Below, piece by piece: positions 27,930 to 37,504 of a stretch of 64,000 nt of DNA; the stretch's first letter is position 1, and every line of letters starts with the position of its first letter. The notes under the pieces are model-generated. The model saw nothing but the letters and a program-made list of their open reading frames with translations, was not told the origin of the DNA and made no database searches. This stretch comes from Hoyosella rhizosphaerae (GTDB lineage Bacteria; Actinomycetota; Actinomycetes; Mycobacteriales; Mycobacteriaceae): NCBI RefSeq assembly GCF_014643175.1, contig NZ_BMJH01000001.1:682001-746000 (forward strand), given 5' to 3'. The position numbers were made by a program, and so were the translations under genes.

Positions 27930-28059
27930 TGTGGTCCTTCCTGCTGCAATGTTTCCTGCCGCGATGTTTACTGCACTTTCGTTACAGGTGAATCTATCCC
28001 CTCACCGAAGTGAATGCAGGGAAGCCGGTACAAATTGTTCTCCTACGAGCTGACAATTC

Positions 28060-29646
28060 CTAATTTGGTTGCCTCCGCACATACACAGCCGCGAGGGCTG
28101 CGAGGGCGAACACAACGAGCACTCGCTCCGGCCATGGCCCCAAACGTGTCGCCAATGTGAGGTCTGTGTGCAAGGGCACTTCGGTTGTTAGCACCTCGGG
28201 TACGAAGATTCCGCTTTGCTGCTCGATGGTGCCGTCGGGCCGAACCACGGCACTAACCCCGCTGGTGGCGGCCACGACTACTGCGCGGCCGTGTTCTGCG
28301 GCACGGACCTGCGACATCGCTAGTTGTTGGAATGTCATGTCGGTGGAGTCGGCGGTGGTGAAGGTGGCGTTGTTGGTGGGCACCGCGAGGTATTGGGCGC
28401 CGTCGCGGACAGCGGTGGTCAGCGCCCGGTCGAACGCAACTTCGAAGCATGTGGCGATTCCCACAGGTATTCCGGCCGCGTTGACAACCCAGTTGCTGTC
28501 GCCGGGCACGAAGTTTCCGGCCATGTCGACGAAATCTGAGAAGAGTCGGAAGAAGTCCCGCATCGGCATGTATTCACCGAAGGGTTGGATGATGGCTTTG
28601 TCATGCCGATCGCTTGGTCCGGTGAAGGGCTCCCACACGATGGCACTGTTGGAGAATGTGCCGTCACCGTTGTAAATGACGGCGCCGACGATGATGGGTG
28701 CGTTGATGGCTGCCGCTGCCGCGTTGATTCGCTCCGTCGCTTCTGAACTGCGGAAGGGGTCGACGTCGGAGGAGTTCTCCGGCCAGATCACCACATCTGG
28801 CTGTGTGGCTTCGCCGCTGCGCACCGCTGCTGCGAGCTCAAGAGTTCGGTTGACGTGGTTGTCGAGGACTGCACGGCGCTGGGCATTAAAGTCCAGCCCC
28901 AATCGAGGAACATTGCCCTGCACCGCAGCAACATTAAGAGTGTTGGTGGAGTTGTTGGCGTTGGCGACTGAGGGCTGGAATGCGAGTGCCAATACGAAGG
29001 GCGCGATTGCAGCGGCCGCACCTACACCGATCCACTGCGGGTTGCGCCGCACAATGCTCGATACAGCGATGAGAAGTCCGACTCCGGTGAGTGCCACCAT
29101 GAAGCTCAGCCCTGGCGCCCCGATGAGCGCAGCGATCGGCAGTAAGGCACCGTCGGGTTGCCCGAACGCAAGCCTGCCCCATGGGAACCCGCCGAATGGG
29201 AAGGACGACCGGATCCACTCTGTGGCCACCCACCAGGCCGGGATGGCAACTACAGCGAGCAGTCGTGGGAGCTTCCATAACCACACAGTGCCGAGACCGA
29301 ACAGTGCCACATACCCGGCACACACCAATGCGAGTGCCAACCAGGGCAGAGGGCCGACGTACATCCCTATCCACGGCAGCAAGGGCACGAAAAGCCCTAC
29401 CCCAGCAAGAAATCCGTAACCTAAGCCGGTGCTGGCCCTGATGGGTTCGCGTGTCCAGTTGGTGAGTACACCGACCAGCACTGCTACTCCAACAGGGGCT
29501 GCGTACCAAAACGGTAGGGGCGGGAAGCTGAGATACATCAGCACACCCGCCAGGACCGCAGCTACCGCATTGGCGATGAACCCGCCCATACTGCGGGCGG
29601 TAATTCCGCGCGGTGGTGCGGCGGAAGCGTCGACGGCGGAGATCAT
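28060..29646 (-). CDS. lnt: Apolipoprotein N-acyltransferase Lnt
   Basis: 528-aa membrane enzyme that adds the third acyl chain to lipoprotein cysteines; in mycobacteria the equivalent domain also supports Ppm1. About seven N-terminal helices precede a nitrilase-fold domain with the catalytic triad visible as Glu in VVIWPENSS, Lys in HDKAIIQPFGEYMP and Cys in GIATCFEVAFD. Start is ATG 29646, overlapping the stop of the upstream amidohydrolase (ATGA); the frame stays open for 37 more codons but those lie in the upstream gene. Confidence 0.9.
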   Translation of the reverse strand: MISAVDASAAPPRGITARSMGGFIANAVAAVLAGVLMYLSFPPLPFWYAAPVGVAVLVGVLTNWTREPIRASTGLGYGFLAGVGLFVPLLPWIGMYVGPLPWLALALVCAGYVALFGLGTVWLWKLPRLLAVVAIPAWWVATEWIRSSFPFGGFPWGRLAFGQPDGALLPIAALIGAPGLSFMVALTGVGLLIAVSSIVRRNPQWIGVGAAAAIAPFVLALAFQPSVANANNSTNTLNVAAVQGNVPRLGLDFNAQRRAVLDNHVNRTLELAAAVRSGEATQPDVVIWPENSSDVDPFRSSEATERINAAAAAINAPIIVGAVIYNGDGTFSNSAIVWEPFTGPSDRHDKAIIQPFGEYMPMRDFFRLFSDFVDMAGNFVPGDSNWVVNAAGIPVGIATCFEVAFDRALTTAVRDGAQYLAVPTNNATFTTADSTDMTFQQLAMSQVRAAEHGRAVVVAATSGVSAVVRPDGTIEQQSGIFVPEVLTTEVPLHTDLTLATRLGPWPERVLVVFALAALAAVYVRRQPN

Positions 29647-31247
29647 GGAGTCCGCTCGAAAATAGTGCGGCCGCGGTGGACGGTCCGCAAACAGGTCGGC
29701 AGCGTTGCGGTGAGATCTGGCAGAGGTGGGACACGCGAACGCGGGTCGGTAGACCATCGCTGTACGGAATCTCTAGGTGCTGAGATCACGAGGTCACCCG
29801 CGTCCCATACTGCATATGAGGCTGGAGCGCCCGGAACGAGTGTGCCAGCCAGCCCGTCGCGCACCCCTCCTGCACGCCATGCACCTCGGGTCGCGGCGGA
29901 GAAGGCCGCACGTGGCGACACACCGCTTCCTGGTGTCTTGTGTTGAACGGCTGCACGGATCATGGGCCAGGGATCAATGGGCGTTACCGGTACGTCAGAC
30001 CCGAAGGCAAGGGACACTCCGGCCGCGGCGAGCATGGAAAAGGGGTTCATGAGTGCGGCGCGCTCGGCCCCAAGCCGTTGCGCATACATGCCGTCTTCCC
30101 CACCCCAGAGGTCGTCGAACACAGGTTGCATGCTGGCAATGACGCCGAGGCGCGCGAGTGTTTGCGCCTGATCTGGTGTGATCATCTCTACGTGCTCGAG
30201 GCGGTGACCACAGCGAGCGACCGCGGGGACTCCGCAATGCTTTTCGGCCCGCTCGAACGCCGCCACCGCGGCCGTGACAGCTGCATCGCCGATAACGTGA
30301 AAACCGGCCTGAATACCGGCCGTCGTGCACGCAATGATGTGCGTGGCCATCACATCTTCATCGAGGTACGTGCGCCCGAAGCCGTGCTCACACCCGTGGT
30401 CGGCATAGGGCTCAGTGAGCCACGCTGTCCGCGAACCGATTGCACCATCTGCGAACAAGTCCCCGCCAAGCGCGTGCGCTCCGGTGGCGGCGAGCAATTC
30501 TTCGGCTTCGTCTGCTGTGCTGACGGCTTGGCCCCAGTATCCACGGATCTCCACGCCGTGGTCTGTGCTGAGAAGTTCCATGAAGTCGCTGAGCCCAGCG
30601 ATTTCGGGGCCGCCGCATTCATGGACGCACACCACCCCGTGTGAAGCAGCCTGATCCAGCACGGCATGTCGGGCGGCGATTCGTTGCTTAGGGGTAAGTA
30701 ACTCCCCCGCTGTAGCCCGCACTAGGTGGTGCGCTTCCGCTGTCAGCGGACCGGCGGAGGAGAAGCCTGGTGCGCCTGTTAAACCCGGCGTTTGTTCGCG
30801 CAACGCGGTAGACGCCGCGGCGGAATGCGCATCGACGCGCACTGCATACACCGCTCGCCCGGGAGCTGCGGCGTCGAGCTCAGCCGTCGTGGGCGGTGTG
30901 CTGTCCGGCCACAGTGTTTCGTCCCACCCTGTTGCCCAAAGAACGCCATCGTTGTGACGCGCAGCGTGGGCGCGGATCTCGTCGACAACGTCTTCTCTGT
31001 GGCGACAACCGGTGAGGTCGACACTGGTGAGCAATAGTCCTGCTGCGGTGGTGTGGACGTGCGGATCAACAAAGGCGGGCGTGACAAACGCTCCTTGAAG
31101 GTCAACGATCTCGGCGTCCGGATGTAGTGCCCGACCGGGGCGGTCTTCACCGAGCCACACCACGACCCCCTCGGTAACCGCCATCGTTGTGGCATCGGGG
31201 TTCGTGGGGCTGTATATCCGGCCGTTGACGAGGAGTTGCGTGCTCAC
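29643..31247 (-). CDS. YtcJ-like amidohydrolase (amidohydrolase 3 family)
   Basis: 534-aa predicted metal-dependent hydrolase. The family pattern is present: VNGRIYSPTNPDAT, FVDPHVHTTAAGLLLTSVDL with the HxH metal pair, HVIGDAAVTAAVAAFE, and CGHRLEHVEMITPDQ, ending with GSDVPVTPIDPW. Members act on amides or formamides but substrates are rarely known. It is translationally coupled to lnt and preceded by fxsA, so it may belong to the same transcription unit. Confidence 0.85.
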   Translation of the reverse strand: MSTQLLVNGRIYSPTNPDATTMAVTEGVVVWLGEDRPGRALHPDAEIVDLQGAFVTPAFVDPHVHTTAAGLLLTSVDLTGCRHREDVVDEIRAHAARHNDGVLWATGWDETLWPDSTPPTTAELDAAAPGRAVYAVRVDAHSAAASTALREQTPGLTGAPGFSSAGPLTAEAHHLVRATAGELLTPKQRIAARHAVLDQAASHGVVCVHECGGPEIAGLSDFMELLSTDHGVEIRGYWGQAVSTADEAEELLAATGAHALGGDLFADGAIGSRTAWLTEPYADHGCEHGFGRTYLDEDVMATHIIACTTAGIQAGFHVIGDAAVTAAVAAFERAEKHCGVPAVARCGHRLEHVEMITPDQAQTLARLGVIASMQPVFDDLWGGEDGMYAQRLGAERAALMNPFSMLAAAGVSLAFGSDVPVTPIDPWPMIRAAVQHKTPGSGVSPRAAFSAATRGAWRAGGVRDGLAGTLVPGAPASYAVWDAGDLVISAPRDSVQRWSTDPRSRVPPLPDLTATLPTCLRTVHRGRTIFERTP

Positions 31248-31266
31248 CGGTGTCTAATTCCTCTGT

Positions 31267-31890
31267 TCAGCGTTGGGTGTCGTTGCGCGGGTCGTCTGGG
31301 TCCACCTCGTACGGTGGTGGATCGAGTTCGCCGGAAATGATGATTGTGTCATTGTCGCCCGCCGGATTATCCGACGGCGTCGACTCGCCGGTCGTCGTTC
31401 CGCTTGCGGGCTCCTCGACAATGTCGCTGTTTACCACGTCCCCGTCTACCACTTCCCCGTCGATCACTTCAGTCCCACGATGGTGGCGAACAGTCCGAAC
31501 CGCACCAAAACCTGCCGACCCCGCGGTCGCGGCCAAACGATACTTCTTCATCAACACAAACAGGATGGCAGGGCGCATGATCTTGCGTGTCGGAGGGAAC
31601 AGGACAAGCAATCCGAGCACACTGGTCGCCACACCAGGAATGGCTAGCAAAAGCCCAGCTAACGCCACGAGTGCAGTGTCCGCTACGGCATTGGCGGGCG
31701 AACCAACTCCCTGAACAGCAGCAGCGAGCTGCCTCAAAGCGGTTCGTGACTGCGAAGCAAACAGCACCAGACCCAATACAAAGCTCGCGACGACGATAGC
31801 GAGCGTCCACAACAGGCCAACAGTTTTGACAAGCACCACAATGGTGGCGATTTCCACCACCACGTAGGTGAGGAACGTCAACAAGATCAC
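31267..31890 (-). CDS. fxsA: FxsA family membrane protein
   Basis: 207 aa. The N-terminal 125 residues match FxsA: several helices including VEIATIVVLVKTVGLLWTLA and the cytoplasmic loop before FPPTRKIMRPAIL. The C-terminal 80 residues are acidic and low-complexity (EVIDGEVVDGDVVNSDIV). In E. coli FxsA relieves phage-T7 exclusion by F plasmid; its normal role is unknown. First gene of the fxsA - amidohydrolase - lnt - ppm1 run. Confidence 0.85.
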   Translation of the reverse strand: MILLTFLTYVVVEIATIVVLVKTVGLLWTLAIVVASFVLGLVLFASQSRTALRQLAAAVQGVGSPANAVADTALVALAGLLLAIPGVATSVLGLLVLFPPTRKIMRPAILFVLMKKYRLAATAGSAGFGAVRTVRHHRGTEVIDGEVVDGDVVNSDIVEEPASGTTTGESTPSDNPAGDNDTIIISGELDPPPYEVDPDDPRNDTQR

Positions 31891-31992
31891 AACAAACCCT
31901 TCCCGAACTCACGCCGTGCTGCAGGCGATTGGTCCCAGTCTTCCCGATCCGCACGCCCTATGCCATCCTGGGCGCCGCAGGTCACACCGAGA

Positions 31993-32652
31993 TTACGAAC
32001 CAGGTTTGACCAGACCGTGCTCATAGGCGAAAACCACAGCCTGCACACGGTCGCGCAAACCCAGCTTGGCTAGCACCCGCCCGACATGGGTTTTGACCGT
32101 CGCTTCAGTCAGGTGCAGTGCCGCCCCGATTTCACCATTGGACAGCCCCGACGCGATGAGGTCGAGAACCTCACGTTCCCGGTCAGTCAACTGCTGCAAC
32201 GACTCGGGAAGGTTCGGCTCCGGCGTGGATGGCGACAGCATTCGGTCGAGGAGTCGGCGAGTAATTTTTGGCGACACCACGGCATCGCCGCCCGCCACTG
32301 CGCGAATCGCCGACACTAGCTCCTCTGGCGGGGTGTCTTTCAACAGGAAACCGCTTGCTCCCGCATTGAGCGCGCCTAGCACGTGTTCGTCCAGGTCAAA
32401 CGTAGTCATCACCAGGACTTTGGTCTGCGGGCACTCCTGAGTAATTTTTTCGGTTGCTGCAACACCATCCATGATGGGCATCCGGATATCCATCAACACA
32501 ACGTCAGGGTTGAGTTCCCCTGCGGCACGCACTGCGGCGAGACCGTCGGCAGCTTCTCCCACCACCGAGACATCCTCGTGGGCGTCCACAATCATTCGTA
32601 AACCCATGCGCATGAGTTCTTGGTCGTCAACGAGCAGGACAGTGATGGGCAC
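31993..32652 (-). CDS. NarL/LuxR-type response regulator
   Basis: 219 aa. Receiver domain with acidic pocket DD (residues 9-10), phospho-acceptor Asp55 in VVLMDIRMPIMDG and the conserved Lys in FLLKDTPPEEL. A LuxR helix-turn-helix follows (LTDREREVLDLIASGLSNGE, VKTHVGRVLAKLGLRDRVQA). Pairs with the histidine kinase encoded 40 bases upstream. Targets unknown; no nearby gene shows an obvious link. Confidence 0.9.
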   Translation of the reverse strand: MPITVLLVDDQELMRMGLRMIVDAHEDVSVVGEAADGLAAVRAAGELNPDVVLMDIRMPIMDGVAATEKITQECPQTKVLVMTTFDLDEHVLGALNAGASGFLLKDTPPEELVSAIRAVAGGDAVVSPKITRRLLDRMLSPSTPEPNLPESLQQLTDREREVLDLIASGLSNGEIGAALHLTEATVKTHVGRVLAKLGLRDRVQAVVFAYEHGLVKPGS

Positions 32653-32692
32653 GTCAACACCTTAGTTGGTTTCCGCGCCAACCGTGCGTCAG

Positions 32693-33850
32693 CTAGTCGA
32701 TCGGTAGTGCCGCATGCACCCGCCACCCGTCACCGGGGAGGACGGATGTCTCAAGCGTTCCGCCTAGAACAGCGACGCGTTCACGCATTCCAACAATTCC
32801 GTTACCGCTGCCATGGTCGTGGCCCGGCCGGGTCATACCGTTCCCGCCCTGGTCACTGATAGTGACGTACGCAGTATCGGCGTCGCGTCGCACCACAACA
32901 GTGGCTCGCGCTCCGTCACCGGCATGACGCAGAACATTGGTCAGTGACTCTTGCACGATCCGTTTGATACCCAAACCCACGGCGGGGCCGATGGAATCCA
33001 CATCACCGGTAATTTCGAGTTCAACGGGCAAACCAGCGTCCCGCATGAGCTGCGATGTCCGCGCCAAACCCGCCGTGCCATAGTCGAGCACCTCGTCTGT
33101 CGAATTGTCGGTACGCAACAGCGACAGGGTGCGTCGAAGTTCGGTCAACGCTTCACGGCCCGTGCTCGCGACCGTGCGCAACGCTTGTTCAGCAAGCTCG
33201 GGGTGAGTGCGCACGGCATATGACGCCCCTTCGGCTTGGACGATCATCACACTCACAGAGTGCGCGACAACATCGTGGAGTTCCCGGGCAATGCGGGTGC
33301 GTTCCGCAGCGACAGCGTCTTCCGCCCGGCGATCCCGTTCAATCTCTGCAACCTCAAGGCGGGCCGCTATCTCCTCGTGGTGGCGATGCCGCACCGCCAA
33401 TGCCTCTGCGACCAACCATGCAATGGCATAGAAGAACGCCAGATACAGTGCCGTAGCGGGCATTTCGTAGCCCAACAGCATGCCTTTGAGTGCCGTGTCG
33501 ACAACGAGGCCGAGCACAAACACCACGCCCCACCCGCGGCTTGAATTCACCACCAGCGTGTAGAGGGCAACAATGAGCAACAGTGAAGCCGGGTGACCTA
33601 TCTGATCATGATCGACTAGGTGAAGTTGCAGCGTGCTAAGCCACGAGAACAGCAAGATAGCGAACGATGACAGCACCGGAAGCTCACGACGACACACCAT
33701 AGGCAGGCACATAGCCAGGCCGACGGCAAAAAACAACCACGGCGTATTGCTGCGTGGTGCGGATGCGGCCTCAAGAATGACAAACACTGAGGCGATAAGG
33801 ATGTCCGCTATCCGCGGTTGGTCACGAAGCCACATGCTGAAACGATGCAC
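32693..33850 (-). CDS. DesK/NarX-type sensor histidine kinase
   Basis: 385 aa. Five or six membrane helices in the first 150 residues with almost no extracytoplasmic loop, so the signal is probably sensed in the membrane. The HisKA_3 dimerisation box is ERTRIARELHDVVAHSVSVM with phospho-acceptor His192. The ATPase domain has VQESLTNVLRHAG (N box), ISDQGGNGM and GIVGMRERV (G boxes). Partner of the response regulator downstream. Confidence 0.9.
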   Translation of the reverse strand: MHRFSMWLRDQPRIADILIASVFVILEAASAPRSNTPWLFFAVGLAMCLPMVCRRELPVLSSFAILLFSWLSTLQLHLVDHDQIGHPASLLLIVALYTLVVNSSRGWGVVFVLGLVVDTALKGMLLGYEMPATALYLAFFYAIAWLVAEALAVRHRHHEEIAARLEVAEIERDRRAEDAVAAERTRIARELHDVVAHSVSVMIVQAEGASYAVRTHPELAEQALRTVASTGREALTELRRTLSLLRTDNSTDEVLDYGTAGLARTSQLMRDAGLPVELEITGDVDSIGPAVGLGIKRIVQESLTNVLRHAGDGARATVVVRRDADTAYVTISDQGGNGMTRPGHDHGSGNGIVGMRERVAVLGGTLETSVLPGDGWRVHAALPID

Positions 33851-33947
33851 CCGTGTAGCTTACGGGCGTTGCTGCACTGTGCGCTCGGGTCGGCTGTCGG
33901 CGGTGTTCTCCTAGCGGTGTTCTTCTAGCACCGCTAGCCTCAACTGT

Positions 33948-35468
33948 GTGAGCCACCCGCGAACTGTTGACGCAGACTTTCTTGACCTTCCTACGAGACT
34001 TCTCTCCGATGCGGCACTCAGAGCCGCAACCGCTGCCGGTGCATCGCATGCTGATATTCGGATTCATCGGGTGAAGTCACAGACCCTGCGTCTGCGTGAC
34101 GCGAAGGTGCAGTCCGCCACCGACAACACTGACTTTGGGTTTGCAGTGCGGGTCATTGTCGATGGCACGTGGGGTTTCGCTTCGCATGCACTGCTGAGCC
34201 CTGATATCGCGGCGGACACCGCGCGCCGGGCTGTTGCGGTCGCCCGCTCATTGCGTGAACTTAATAGGGAGACGGTGGAACTCGCTGACGAACCCGCGTA
34301 TCCGGGTGCTACTTGGGTGTCGTCGTATGAGGTCGATCCTTTCGATGTTCCCACTCGGGACAAGGTCGAGGTGCTCGCTGACTATTCGCAACGGCTCTTA
34401 ACTTCCTCAGGGGTTGACCACGTCACGGCTCACTGTCTGATGGTCAAGGAACAAGTTTTTTACGCTGACACGGCGGGGTCGTCGATTTCTCAGCAGCGGG
34501 TTCGTCTGCACCCGCAGTTGGAGGCTGTAGCCGTTGATGCAGACGCCGGAAGTTTTGAGTCCATGCGCACCCTCGCACCCCCTGTTGGCCGGGGCTGGGA
34601 GTACTTGACGGGCAATTCGCAGTGGGATTGGGCCACTGAACTAGCCCGTATTCCCGACTACCTATCCGAGAAAATCAAAGCGCCCACCGTTACTGCCGGG
34701 CCCACTGACTTGGTCATCGATCCCACGAATTTGTGGCTCACCATTCACGAATCCATTGGCCATGCCACCGAGTACGACAGAGCGATTGGCTACGAAGCCG
34801 CCTACGCTGGCACGTCATTCGCCACCCCGGATCAACTTGGCACACTCCGGTACGGCACTCCGATCATGCATGTCACCGCCGACCGCACCGTTGACCATGG
34901 TCTGGCCAGTATTGGTTACGACGACGAAGGCGTCGCCACTGGCTCGTGGGATCTCATTCGAGACGGCGTTCTTGTGGGCTACCAACTTGACCGGACATTC
35001 GCCCCTCGGTTGGGCCTTGCGCGTTCGAATGGCTGCTCATATGCGGATTCTGCACACCACGTACCGATTCAGCGCATGCCGAATGTGTCGTTGCAACCAG
35101 ATCCGGATGTGGACAGGTCGACCGATGACCTCATCGCCATGGTCGATGACGGCATTTACGTGATGGGTGACCGGTCCTGGTCAATCGATATGCAACGGTA
35201 CAACTTCCAGTTCACTGGCCAGCGCTTCTATCGCATCAAGGGCGGTGAAATTGTGGGCCAGGTCCGCGACGTCGCATACCAAGCTACGACGACGGACTTC
35301 TGGGGTTCGATGGAAGCTGTAGGCGGTGCGCAAACGTGGCAGCTCGGTGGGGCGTTCAACTGCGGGAAAGCGCAACCGGGGCAGGTCGCTGCCGTCAGCC
35401 ACGGGTGCCCTACGGCGTTGTTCCGCGGAGTTAATGTGCTCAACACGAAGCAGGAGGCGGGCGCATGA
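33948..35468 (+). CDS. tldD: TldD-family zinc metallopeptidase
   Basis: 506 aa. The zinc motif HExxxH is at residues 267-272 in TIHESIGHATEYD, as in TldD. With TldE it forms a hetero-oligomer that degrades or matures unfolded peptides (microcin B17, CcdA in E. coli). Start is GTG 33948. The stop overlaps the tldE ATG (ATGA), so the pair is coupled. The substrate in actinomycetes is not known. Confidence 0.9.
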   Translation: MSHPRTVDADFLDLPTRLLSDAALRAATAAGASHADIRIHRVKSQTLRLRDAKVQSATDNTDFGFAVRVIVDGTWGFASHALLSPDIAADTARRAVAVARSLRELNRETVELADEPAYPGATWVSSYEVDPFDVPTRDKVEVLADYSQRLLTSSGVDHVTAHCLMVKEQVFYADTAGSSISQQRVRLHPQLEAVAVDADAGSFESMRTLAPPVGRGWEYLTGNSQWDWATELARIPDYLSEKIKAPTVTAGPTDLVIDPTNLWLTIHESIGHATEYDRAIGYEAAYAGTSFATPDQLGTLRYGTPIMHVTADRTVDHGLASIGYDDEGVATGSWDLIRDGVLVGYQLDRTFAPRLGLARSNGCSYADSAHHVPIQRMPNVSLQPDPDVDRSTDDLIAMVDDGIYVMGDRSWSIDMQRYNFQFTGQRFYRIKGGEIVGQVRDVAYQATTTDFWGSMEAVGGAQTWQLGGAFNCGKAQPGQVAAVSHGCPTALFRGVNVLNTKQEAGA

Positions 35469-36838
35469 TCACCGCACACGATCTGATCGAGCAGGTCCTT
35501 GCGCTGTCGGTCGCTGACGACGCCGTCGTTGTGGTTACTGACGTGAGTGAAGCTTCACTGAGGTGGGCGAACAGTTCCATGACGACCAATGGTGCATCGA
35601 CGTACCGCAAGTGGTCGCTCGTCTCGTTCATACACGGCGAATCTGGGACCTCCATTGGTGTGGTTAACAGCACGAGCGTCGACGCTGGCGACATCCCCGA
35701 CATTGTCCGTGCCAGCGAAGAAACAGCACGTAGCGCCGAACCCACTACCGAGACTATGCCTTTGGTGGACGGAAGTAGCGTTGACGACGCCTGGACCGAG
35801 CCACCGGTTTCCACTGGGGCGGAGGTTTTCACGGCACTTGTTGGTCCGCTTTCGCGCGGGTTCGATGGCACGGACAATCTGTTCGGATTCGCGCACCACC
35901 AGGTCCACACGACCTGGCTTGGCACCAGCACCGGTGTTCGTCGACGCTGGGTTCAGCACACAGGCTCGCTCGAGATCAATGGGAAACGCGACTACGGCAC
36001 GCACGTCGCCAGTGCATGGGTGGGCGCGGGAACGAAGGACTTTACTGACATCGACGTCGATTCCATGCTCTCGTCACTCGATGTGCAACTTGGGTGGGCG
36101 CGGACCCGCGTCGAGTTGCCAGCAGGCCGTTACGACACCATCCTTCCTCCGTCAGCGGTGAGTGATCTTCTCGTGTACATGCTGTGGAGCATGAGCGGCC
36201 GTGGTGCCCACGAGGGGCGCAATGCGTTTGCGCGCAGTGGTGGCACACGCCTGGGCGAAAAACTCACCGACCTCCCGTTGACTCTCACCACCGACCCGCA
36301 CGCCAGTGGAATCGAGAGTATGCCGTTTATTGCCACGTCACATTCCGGCGATGACTTGTCAGTATTCGACAACGGTCTGGACCTTCCTGCCGTGGATTGG
36401 ATCCGCGACGGACACATCAATGCCCTCGCGTTTTCACGCGCAGGAGCCCAAGAGTTTGGTAATCAGTTCACCTTCGCAGCGGATAACGCCACCCTCACAG
36501 GCGGTTCGGACGCCACCGTGGATGACATGATCCGCAGCACCAAACGCGGATTACTCCTGACGTGCCTGTGGTACATCCGCGAAGTAGACCCGACCTCACT
36601 GCTCCTCACCGGCCTGACACGTGATGGTGTCTACCTCATCGAGGACGGCAAGGTTGTGGGGGCGGTGAATAACTTCCGGTTCAACGAAAGCCCCATTGAC
36701 TTGCTTCGCCGAGTAACCGAGGCTGGGGCGTCTGAACGCACTCTTCCGCGCGAATGGGGCGATTGGTTTAATCGCGCAATTATGGCTCCGCTGCGGATTC
36801 CGGACTTTCATATGTCCTCTGTCAGCAAGGCAACGTAG
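35465..36838 (+). CDS. tldE: TldE/PmbA-family protein
   Basis: 457 aa, the partner subunit of TldD. It shares the modulator-of-gyrase fold but lacks the HExxxH motif, as TldE/PmbA proteins do. Recognisable parts are DGTDNLFGFAHHQ and the C-terminal EDGKVVGAVNNFRFNESPID. The last 31 bases are overlapped on the other strand by a small membrane-peptide gene. Confidence 0.88.
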   Translation: MITAHDLIEQVLALSVADDAVVVVTDVSEASLRWANSSMTTNGASTYRKWSLVSFIHGESGTSIGVVNSTSVDAGDIPDIVRASEETARSAEPTTETMPLVDGSSVDDAWTEPPVSTGAEVFTALVGPLSRGFDGTDNLFGFAHHQVHTTWLGTSTGVRRRWVQHTGSLEINGKRDYGTHVASAWVGAGTKDFTDIDVDSMLSSLDVQLGWARTRVELPAGRYDTILPPSAVSDLLVYMLWSMSGRGAHEGRNAFARSGGTRLGEKLTDLPLTLTTDPHASGIESMPFIATSHSGDDLSVFDNGLDLPAVDWIRDGHINALAFSRAGAQEFGNQFTFAADNATLTGGSDATVDDMIRSTKRGLLLTCLWYIREVDPTSLLLTGLTRDGVYLIEDGKVVGAVNNFRFNESPIDLLRRVTEAGASERTLPREWGDWFNRAIMAPLRIPDFHMSSVSKAT

Positions 36839-36990
36839 CGAGTTCGGTCCGTACCTTGTCTGTATTCGCATTCGTCCGCATTTACGCACACAAGCGAACC
36901 CAACGCAATGCCGATAAACAACGCTGTTCCAACCAAGATCAAGAATTTCCATAATGGAAATGGCGCGGTGGTATTTCCTTCGTGATTCAT
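36808..36990 (-). CDS. Small single-pass membrane peptide
   Basis: 60 aa from ATG 36990, which has an AGGGGG ribosome binding site about six bases upstream. One hydrophobic helix (FLILVGTALFIGIALGSLVC) is followed by two cysteines (VCVNADECEY) and a charged tail. It converges with and overlaps the tldE 3' end by 31 bases. No family recognised. The good start signal and helix argue that it is real. Confidence 0.55.
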   Translation of the reverse strand: MNHEGNTTAPFPLWKFLILVGTALFIGIALGSLVCVNADECEYRQGTDRTRYVALLTEDI

Positions 36991-37082
36991 GGTTTCCCCC
37001 TGCAAGTCGCGTGGTCAACGCAGTTGCGTGACCTGTTACGGCGACTATGACAGCGAGGTCTGACAAACTACATACGTGTAAG

Positions 37083-37487
37083 TTAATTCTCGTTTGTCAC
37101 GTTGCTGTCGTCTAGAGTTATGGCGACACCAATTGTTCCGCGACGTCCTCGACGCAGAAGGCTCCCTTTCACCAAAAGCCAACCCGTGGCACCGTATTTT
37201 TTGGCAATGAGACCGCGCACGTAATTGGTTCCCTCTTCGCCGAGAACTTCTGCGCTTGCCCGCACAGTTTCACCGTCGGGTTGACCCCGCTTCCCGCACA
37301 CAGCGATCGTCACACGGGGGTCCCGTTTAATTCGCTTGACCTTGTACGAGTTCGTTTCCGTCCACACAAACAGTCGATTGTCTTCGGCTGCCACCCACAA
37401 TGGGGTGGGTACCGGGGTGCTGTCCTTACGGAAGGTCGTCAGAAGCACGTATTTTGCGGAGGCGAGCTCGTCGAACGTCGGTGCCAT
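37083..37487 (-). CDS. PPOX-class (F420-dependent type) oxidoreductase
   Basis: 134-aa split-beta-barrel flavin/F420-binding protein. Stretches such as KYVLLTTFRKDSTPVPTPLW, WTETNSYKVKRIKRDPRVTI and VCGKRGQPDGETVRASAEVL are typical of actinobacterial PPOX-class F420-dependent enzymes. Cofactor (F420 rather than FMN) is inferred from that similarity. Reaction unknown, possibly quinone or biliverdin-type reduction. Confidence 0.8.
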   Translation of the reverse strand: MAPTFDELASAKYVLLTTFRKDSTPVPTPLWVAAEDNRLFVWTETNSYKVKRIKRDPRVTIAVCGKRGQPDGETVRASAEVLGEEGTNYVRGLIAKKYGATGWLLVKGSLLRRGRRGTIGVAITLDDSNVTNEN

Positions 37488-37504
37488 GAGGTCAGAGTAC
37501 TTCC

